Notes under the pieces: model-generated
The model's database searches: none
Told to the model about the DNA's origin: nothing
The model's input: only the letters and a program-made list of their open reading frames with translations
In this document: piece after piece, positions 59,565 through 64,000 of the stretch
Layout of the letters: each line of letters starts with the position of its first letter
How positions within the stretch are numbered: the first letter of the stretch is position 1
Made by a program: the position numbers and the translations under genes
Source: CAWGCE01 sp964480915
GTDB taxonomy: Bacteria; Planctomycetota; Planctomycetia; Pirellulales; Pirellulaceae
Length of the DNA: 64,000 nucleotides
NCBI GenBank assembly: GCA_964480915.1
Contig: CAYZRS010000010.1
Location: 56,801 to 120,800, forward strand
Direction: 5' to 3'

Positions 59565-60749
59565 CTAGCGAAGCCAGCGGAACAGCGGTTGGAGATCGTC
59601 GAACCGCTCCTCTTCCAACGCCCTTAGGGCCCCCTTCACGAATGCTATTTGCCGTTCGGCAAACAAGACTGGCGATCCGACCACTGGAGGGACTGGCAGC
59701 AAGCGCTGGAAAATCGCCGACAGCAGCAGGTCCCAGTCGAGTCCGACTTTTGCCGATACGGAGATCCCGGCTGGCCGGTCATCCGGTTCGCTGACCAAGT
59801 CGGACTTATTGTGTACTAACAGAGATTGCGGAAAGCGCTCGTACCATGCGACGAGCTGTGACCAGGGTTGGTCCCAAGAAGAAACAAGGATGACCAGATC
59901 GGCCTGTTGGGCGGCGGCCAGTGCTTTTTGAATTCCGACCGATTCGATACGACCATCATCGGTCGATTCGTCTGCCTCGCGCAGTCCGGCAGTATCGAGC
60001 AACTGCACAGGCCAACCCTGAATTGCGGTGTTCACCGACAGCACATCGCGCGTCGTCCCTGGCTGGTCAAACACGATGCTGCGCTGAAAGCCGGCAAAGG
60101 CATTGATGAGACTACTCTTGCCGACGTTTGGCGGGCCACAGACGGCGATACGAAACGGATCGACAAGGTGCTTCCCGGCGGCGGCAGTCCCATGGAGCTT
60201 TGCGAGTCGTTCCCGCGCGAGATCCCAATGACGCTGTTTCAACAACCGCGAACATTCTTTCAGTTCGTCTGCCAGGGCTCCGTGATACTGGGCCAACAGA
60301 TGACTGGCGGCAACTTCCGTCACTGCCCGACTCAATGCCACCAACGCTTCGCACTCGATTTCACCCTCATACCCCTGAGCCATCGATTCGTGCCAAGCGA
60401 CACGGCGACACCCTCGTGATTCGAGCGACGACATGACGGCCTCGACCGCCGAGGTGCCTCCATGACAGTGCACGTCGATGGTTTGCTCATCGACCTTCGC
60501 GACGACGACCTCTTCCCCGACGGCGCGGGGACTGCTTTCTTCTGCCAGTCCACCGGCCAGCCAACATCCGACGACGATTCGGCGGGGCGGAATGGTTCGC
60601 TCTGAATACCGTGAGTCAAAACAGGTCTGGATCAATTCCCAAGCGCCGGTGCCGACAACCCGTACGGTCGCAACGGCCCCACGCCCCAGTGGTGTCACAA
60701 CGGCACAAGCAATTTCTGAAAATAATTCTTGGTTTGAGTTGGTGGGCAT
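59565..60749 (-). CDS. Shortened MnmE/TrmE-like GTPase
   Basis: The product is 394 residues, against about 455 for MnmE. The N-terminal tetrahydrofolate-binding domain is recognisable (ACAVVTPLGRGAVATVRV, HCHGGTSAVEAV). The G domain has GPPNVGKSSL (residues 205-214), DQPGTTRDV, DTAGLRE, NKSDL and a SAK-type G5. The C-terminal helical part is cut short: it ends DDLQPLFRWLR and lacks the FC(I/V)GK(C) motif whose cysteine is essential for tRNA wobble-uridine modification by MnmE. So it is either a diverged paralogue with a different job or an MnmE that works without that cysteine. No mnmG is nearby. Confidence 0.85.
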   Translation of the reverse strand: MPTNSNQELFSEIACAVVTPLGRGAVATVRVVGTGAWELIQTCFDSRYSERTIPPRRIVVGCWLAGGLAEESSPRAVGEEVVVAKVDEQTIDVHCHGGTSAVEAVMSSLESRGCRRVAWHESMAQGYEGEIECEALVALSRAVTEVAASHLLAQYHGALADELKECSRLLKQRHWDLARERLAKLHGTAAAGKHLVDPFRIAVCGPPNVGKSSLINAFAGFQRSIVFDQPGTTRDVLSVNTAIQGWPVQLLDTAGLREADESTDDGRIESVGIQKALAAAQQADLVILVSSWDQPWSQLVAWYERFPQSLLVHNKSDLVSEPDDRPAGISVSAKVGLDWDLLLSAIFQRLLPVPPVVGSPVLFAERQIAFVKGALRALEEERFDDLQPLFRWLR

Positions 60750-60856
60750 GTCAGGCCTGTTTCGCAGGGAATGACCGACCGGGTTGTCGGAAATTGGCGA
60801 CTAAGGGATGATGCTAGGTTCTTGGTCAATAAATATTGAAGACAGGGAGTGAGTGG

Positions 60857-61867
60857 ATGGCTTTGGTTCCTATGCGACTGTTGTTGGATCACGCGGCAGA
60901 AAACGACTACGGTTTGGCCGCCTTTAACGTAAACAACATGGAACAAATCCAGGCGATCATGGAGGCGGCCGAGGAAACCGACTCGCCCGTCATCGTCCAA
61001 GCTTCTCGGGGTGCTCGCAAGTACTCGCAAGATACTTATCTCAAACACCTGATGCTGGCGGCTGTGGAACTCTATCCCCACATTCCGATCTGCATGCATC
61101 AAGATCACGGCAACAGCGTCGCGACCTGTCAGAGCGCCATCGAAAACGGCTTTACTTCGGTCATGATGGATGGCTCTTTGGAAGAAGACGGCAAGACACC
61201 GGCCGACTTTGACTACAACGTTCAGGTCACGAAAGCGGTCGTCGACATGGCGAAGCCGCAGAACGTTTCGGTGGAGGGAGAACTCGGTTGCCTCGGTTCG
61301 CTAGAGACTGGCGAAGGTGAAAAAGAAGATGGCCATGGAGCCGAAGGCAAGTTGTCGATGGAACAGCTGCTGACCGATCCCGACGAAGCGGAACAATTCG
61401 TTGCCGCCACCGGCGTCGATGCATTGGCCGTCGCGATCGGCACGAGCCACGGTGCCTACAAGTTCACCCGCAAGCCGGACGGCGATGTATTGGCCATGGA
61501 TCGTATCGAAGAAATCCACAAGCGGCTGCCAAACACACACCTCGTCATGCACGGCAGCTCGTCAGTCCCGCAGGAACTCCAGGACATCATCAACGCCAAT
61601 GGTGGCGAGATCAAACAGACCTGGGGCGTGCCCGTCGAAGAGATCCAACGCGGAATTAAGCACGGTGTTCGCAAAGTGAATGTCGACACCGACAATCGCT
61701 TGGCCATCACGGGAGCCATCCGCAAGGTTCTCTGCGAAACCCCATCGAAATTCGACCCACGTGATTACCTCAAGCCTGCCCGCGAAGCAATGAAGGTCGT
61801 TTGTGTTGATCGCATGACCGCGTTTGGTCAAGCAGGCAATGCAGCGAAGATTCGGGCGCAAAGCTAG
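60857..61867 (+). CDS. fba: Fructose-bisphosphate aldolase, class II
   Basis: The 336-residue zinc enzyme cleaves fructose 1,6-bisphosphate. Zinc ligands are visible in CMHQDHGNS, VEGELGCLG and LVMHGSSS; AIGTSHGAYK and NVDTDNRLA form the phosphate and active-site loops. The ATG at 60857 (MALVPMRLLL) is chosen because AGGGAG lies seven bases upstream, while the earlier in-frame ATG at 60836 has none. The sequence fits the longer CbbA-type class IIB group. An FGE-fold protein gene follows after 14 bp. Confidence 0.97.
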   Translation: MALVPMRLLLDHAAENDYGLAAFNVNNMEQIQAIMEAAEETDSPVIVQASRGARKYSQDTYLKHLMLAAVELYPHIPICMHQDHGNSVATCQSAIENGFTSVMMDGSLEEDGKTPADFDYNVQVTKAVVDMAKPQNVSVEGELGCLGSLETGEGEKEDGHGAEGKLSMEQLLTDPDEAEQFVAATGVDALAVAIGTSHGAYKFTRKPDGDVLAMDRIEEIHKRLPNTHLVMHGSSSVPQELQDIINANGGEIKQTWGVPVEEIQRGIKHGVRKVNVDTDNRLAITGAIRKVLCETPSKFDPRDYLKPAREAMKVVCVDRMTAFGQAGNAAKIRAQS

Positions 61868-61881
61868 TCTTTCGAGTCATT

Positions 61882-63099
61882 ATGAACCGCATGAACTTTT
61901 CGCAAACCGCAGCCCTGCTGCGGTTTGCTTTGATTCTTGGTGCCGTTTGCGCCACCTTGCTTGTGCACGCACCTCGATCGTCGGCTCAGGATCCAGAGGT
62001 CGTCGACGCAGTTCCCGGGCTCGTCTCGACGAAGCCCGTGGCGGGCGATTTCATTCCGGCAACCGGTGTCGCGGCGGGACAATTCATGGTGCCGTATGCG
62101 GTGACGTTGCCCGGATCGTCCATTCGATTCGACATGGTGCCCGTTCCAAGTGGCAAGTTCCAACTGGGCAGCCCGACCGATGAAGCAGGTCGCCAAGAGG
62201 ATGAGGGGCCGCAGACAACGGTCGAAGTATCCGCTTTCTGGATGGCCACCTGCGAAGTGACTTGGGCCGAGTACAAACACTTCATGAACCTCTATGGTGT
62301 CCTGAAAAGCCAACCGCGGGCCGAACGAATCGTCCACAAAGAGACCGATACCGGCACCTTCACCGTACCGACACCGCTCTACGATTCCAGCTTCACCTTC
62401 GCGCTCGGCGACGAACCGCAGCAACCGGCCGTTTCGATGACGCAATATTCGGCCAAGCAGTACACGAAGTGGCTCACCGCAGCGACGGGCACTTTTTTTC
62501 GCTTACCGACAGAAGCCGAGTGGGAATATGCTTGCCGCGCCGGCACGACATCCCGATTTTCCTTCGGCGACGACGAGAGTGTGTTGGGCGACTACGCGTG
62601 GTTCTATGACAACTCGGACGATACGTATCACGAGGTCGGCAAGAAAAAGCCCAACCCGTGGGGCCTCTTCGACATGCACGGCAACGTCGGGGAGATGGTG
62701 CTCGATCAATTTCAGGCCGATGCTTACGCCTCGATCCAAGACCGGCCGGCACCGTCATTTGTTGCAGCCACAAAGAAAGTGTTTGATCGTGTGGTTCGAG
62801 GCGGCGCCTGGGATCAAGACGCGGCCGAGCTACGGTCGGCCGCTCGCGACAAAACGGAAGACTGGCGAGTCGAAGACCCCAATTTTCCGAAGAGTCCTTG
62901 GTGGTTCACCGACGAGGAGTCGCTCTGCGTCGGCTTTCGAGTCATCCGACCACTGGAAGCGCCTCCCATCGCGGAACGCGACAAGTTCTTCGCTGCAGAC
63001 GTCAAGAACATCCTGATGGATGTGGAAAATCGCCTGGAAGAGGGCAGGGGTGTTGTCGGCGCTGTCGACCCGCGCGGTGACAAACCGAGCACCGACTAA
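61882..63099 (+). CDS. Secreted FGE-sulfatase-fold (SUMF1-like) protein without the catalytic cysteines
   Basis: The 405-residue protein has a signal peptide (ending near RSSAQ, residue 35). An FGE-sulfatase domain follows (about 83-360): FDMVPVPSGKFQLGSP, FWMATCEVTWAEYKHFM, RLPTEAEWEYACRAG, WGLFDMHGNVGEMV, RGGAWDQDAAELRSAARD and CVGFRVIR. In true formylglycine-generating enzymes the segment after RGGSW carries two copper-binding cysteines; here it reads DQDAAELRSAARD with none. It is therefore probably a binding or structural homologue and not the activator of the sulfatase in this window. It lies 14 bp after fba and may be co-transcribed. Confidence 0.88.
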   Translation: MNRMNFSQTAALLRFALILGAVCATLLVHAPRSSAQDPEVVDAVPGLVSTKPVAGDFIPATGVAAGQFMVPYAVTLPGSSIRFDMVPVPSGKFQLGSPTDEAGRQEDEGPQTTVEVSAFWMATCEVTWAEYKHFMNLYGVLKSQPRAERIVHKETDTGTFTVPTPLYDSSFTFALGDEPQQPAVSMTQYSAKQYTKWLTAATGTFFRLPTEAEWEYACRAGTTSRFSFGDDESVLGDYAWFYDNSDDTYHEVGKKKPNPWGLFDMHGNVGEMVLDQFQADAYASIQDRPAPSFVAATKKVFDRVVRGGAWDQDAAELRSAARDKTEDWRVEDPNFPKSPWWFTDEESLCVGFRVIRPLEAPPIAERDKFFAADVKNILMDVENRLEEGRGVVGAVDPRGDKPSTD

Positions 63100-63110
63100 G
63101 AAACTATCGC

Positions 63111-63797
63111 TCAACGACGACGAAATAGCCTGGGTATCACGCGCTGCTGCTCCGGGCGAGCCTGATGATCGGTCGCGTTGTTGTAGTACTGGCCCCGTTT
63201 CGGCGTGTATTGACCGACGTTGTCTTGCTGCGATCTGGAAACGCCCACAAAGCCGTCGTTGCTCGTATCGGGCAAGCGTATCGTGTGCTCGTCATAGATC
63301 GGATCAAACTCGATTTCCGGGATGGGTGTCGTGGTGGGGACAGGACGGCGAGACGCTTTGGTCTCGGCCTTCACGACCACCTTGGGAGCTGCCGGTTTGG
63401 CCGGTTGAATTGGAGCCAAGATATCGAGTTCGTCACCGGCCACGAGAGGTTCAGCAACGGCTAGTTCAGGTTCGGCGATGACTAGCAGCGGAGCGACTCC
63501 GTCCGCCTTTTGGATCGTCGCCTTTTTCATGATGGCCACGGGCGACTCGACCTGTTTTGAACCGACCTCCACGCGCACTTCGGAGAGCGGAATGCGTTTG
63601 ACAGGAATAACGCGTTCCGCCTTGTTCTCTTGATGCAACGTGGATGATGCGGTTGAAGTTGGCGGCTTGCGATCTTGTGTCATCCGCTCAATCAGCGATT
63701 CGTCCCAATCTTTGGCCGACGCTCGAATACCGTTCCTGTCTGCACACATGACCGATAACAGAGCGACAACTGAAAGTATGACCAGCCAAAAACGCAT
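63111..63797 (-). CDS. Small exported proline/valine-rich protein of unknown function
   Basis: The product is 228 residues from the ATG at 63797 (MRFWLVILSVVALL), which opens a signal peptide or lipoprotein-like leader with Cys near residue 18. The rest is low in hydrophobics, rich in Pro, Val, Lys and Thr, with a C-terminal QYYNN and RLFRRR end. No domain recognised. It converges on the FGE-like gene with 11 bp between them. Confidence 0.65.
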   Translation of the reverse strand: MRFWLVILSVVALLSVMCADRNGIRASAKDWDESLIERMTQDRKPPTSTASSTLHQENKAERVIPVKRIPLSEVRVEVGSKQVESPVAIMKKATIQKADGVAPLLVIAEPELAVAEPLVAGDELDILAPIQPAKPAAPKVVVKAETKASRRPVPTTTPIPEIEFDPIYDEHTIRLPDTSNDGFVGVSRSQQDNVGQYTPKRGQYYNNATDHQARPEQQRVIPRLFRRR

Positions 63798-64000
63798 TGT
63801 TCCAAACTCCAGCACAAGGTCGATTCAATACCCACTCAATTTTGCTATCGGTGCTAGCGATGCAGCCGGTTGAGCCGGAAATCGCTACCCGCCGTGATTC
63901 TAGGTCGGATGCAGGGCCCGAATGGAAAGCTGTGACGGTCTGAACACCTGTGAGGCAAGAGGCCCGTCGATTCGGCGTGTCAGAAACCGGCAGCTAGGGC
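63798..64000. other. Right edge of the window, non-coding as far as seen
   Basis: About 200 bp upstream of the exported-protein gene. No motif or reading frame that I can support. Confidence 0.4.

Overview
The window comes from a member of the Planctomycetota, most likely a Pirellulaceae-type marine or freshwater planctomycete. The evidence is: a giant secreted DUF11-repeat protein with an N-terminal LEPR-XLL-like motif; a GH30 glycosidase ending in dockerin-like calcium loops and a PEP-CTERM-like tail; a sulfatase and an FGE-fold protein; a sigma-70 factor with extra N-terminal helix-turn-helix (HTH) domains; a lone TOPRIM protein; and many loosely packed genes with weak Shine-Dalgarno (SD) sites. 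No rRNA, prophage, insertion sequence or CRISPR array was seen.

Region 1 (1-1634) holds the 3' end of an M49-like metallopeptidase gene and a small secreted protein. Region 2 (1635-19704, minus strand) is a complete transcription/translation supercluster. Read in the direction of transcription it is promoter, tRNA-Thr(TGT), tRNA-Tyr(GTA), tRNA-Gly(TCC), tRNA-Thr(GGT), tuf, tRNA-Trp(CCA), secE, nusG, rplK, rplA, rplJ, rplL, rpoB, rpoC, rpsL, rpsG, fusA. The head of the cluster has the same order as E. coli thrU-tyrU-glyT-thrT-tufB-secE-nusG. Hairpins lie at tuf/trnW, rplL/rpoB, rpoB/rpoC and rpsG/fusA and probably set local expression ratios. RpoC carries a C-terminal linker and two tandem helix-hairpin-helix-like domains.

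Region 3 (19861-32016) has the unusual sigma factor with its own terminator, several secreted proteins of unknown function, rpmA (L27), a K+-dependent-type membrane pyrophosphatase, a stand-alone gyrase-B-like TOPRIM protein, a sulfatase and rsfS. Region 4 (32070-44228) is a single 4,052-codon gene for a DUF11-repeat surface or secreted protein, with a 15-unit array of about 390 bp per unit and an older 933-bp duplication.

Region 5 (44609-64000) is mostly housekeeping: argS with a coiled-coil insertion, a solitary SPPY-type DNA methyltransferase, a YacL-like PIN-TRAM protein, a dGTPase-like HD hydrolase, uvrA, a GH30 glycosidase, crcB, gap with a clear promoter, fxsA, a TPR protein, a shortened MnmE-like GTPase, class II aldolase, an FGE-fold protein lacking the catalytic cysteines, and a small secreted protein.

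The most unusual items are the RpoC C-terminal double domain, the sigma factor that appears to lack region 3 but has three putative HTH units, the lone TOPRIM protein, the truncated MnmE-like GTPase, and the regulatory hairpins inside the ribosomal/RNA polymerase cluster. All calls come from reading the sequence; no database search was run.
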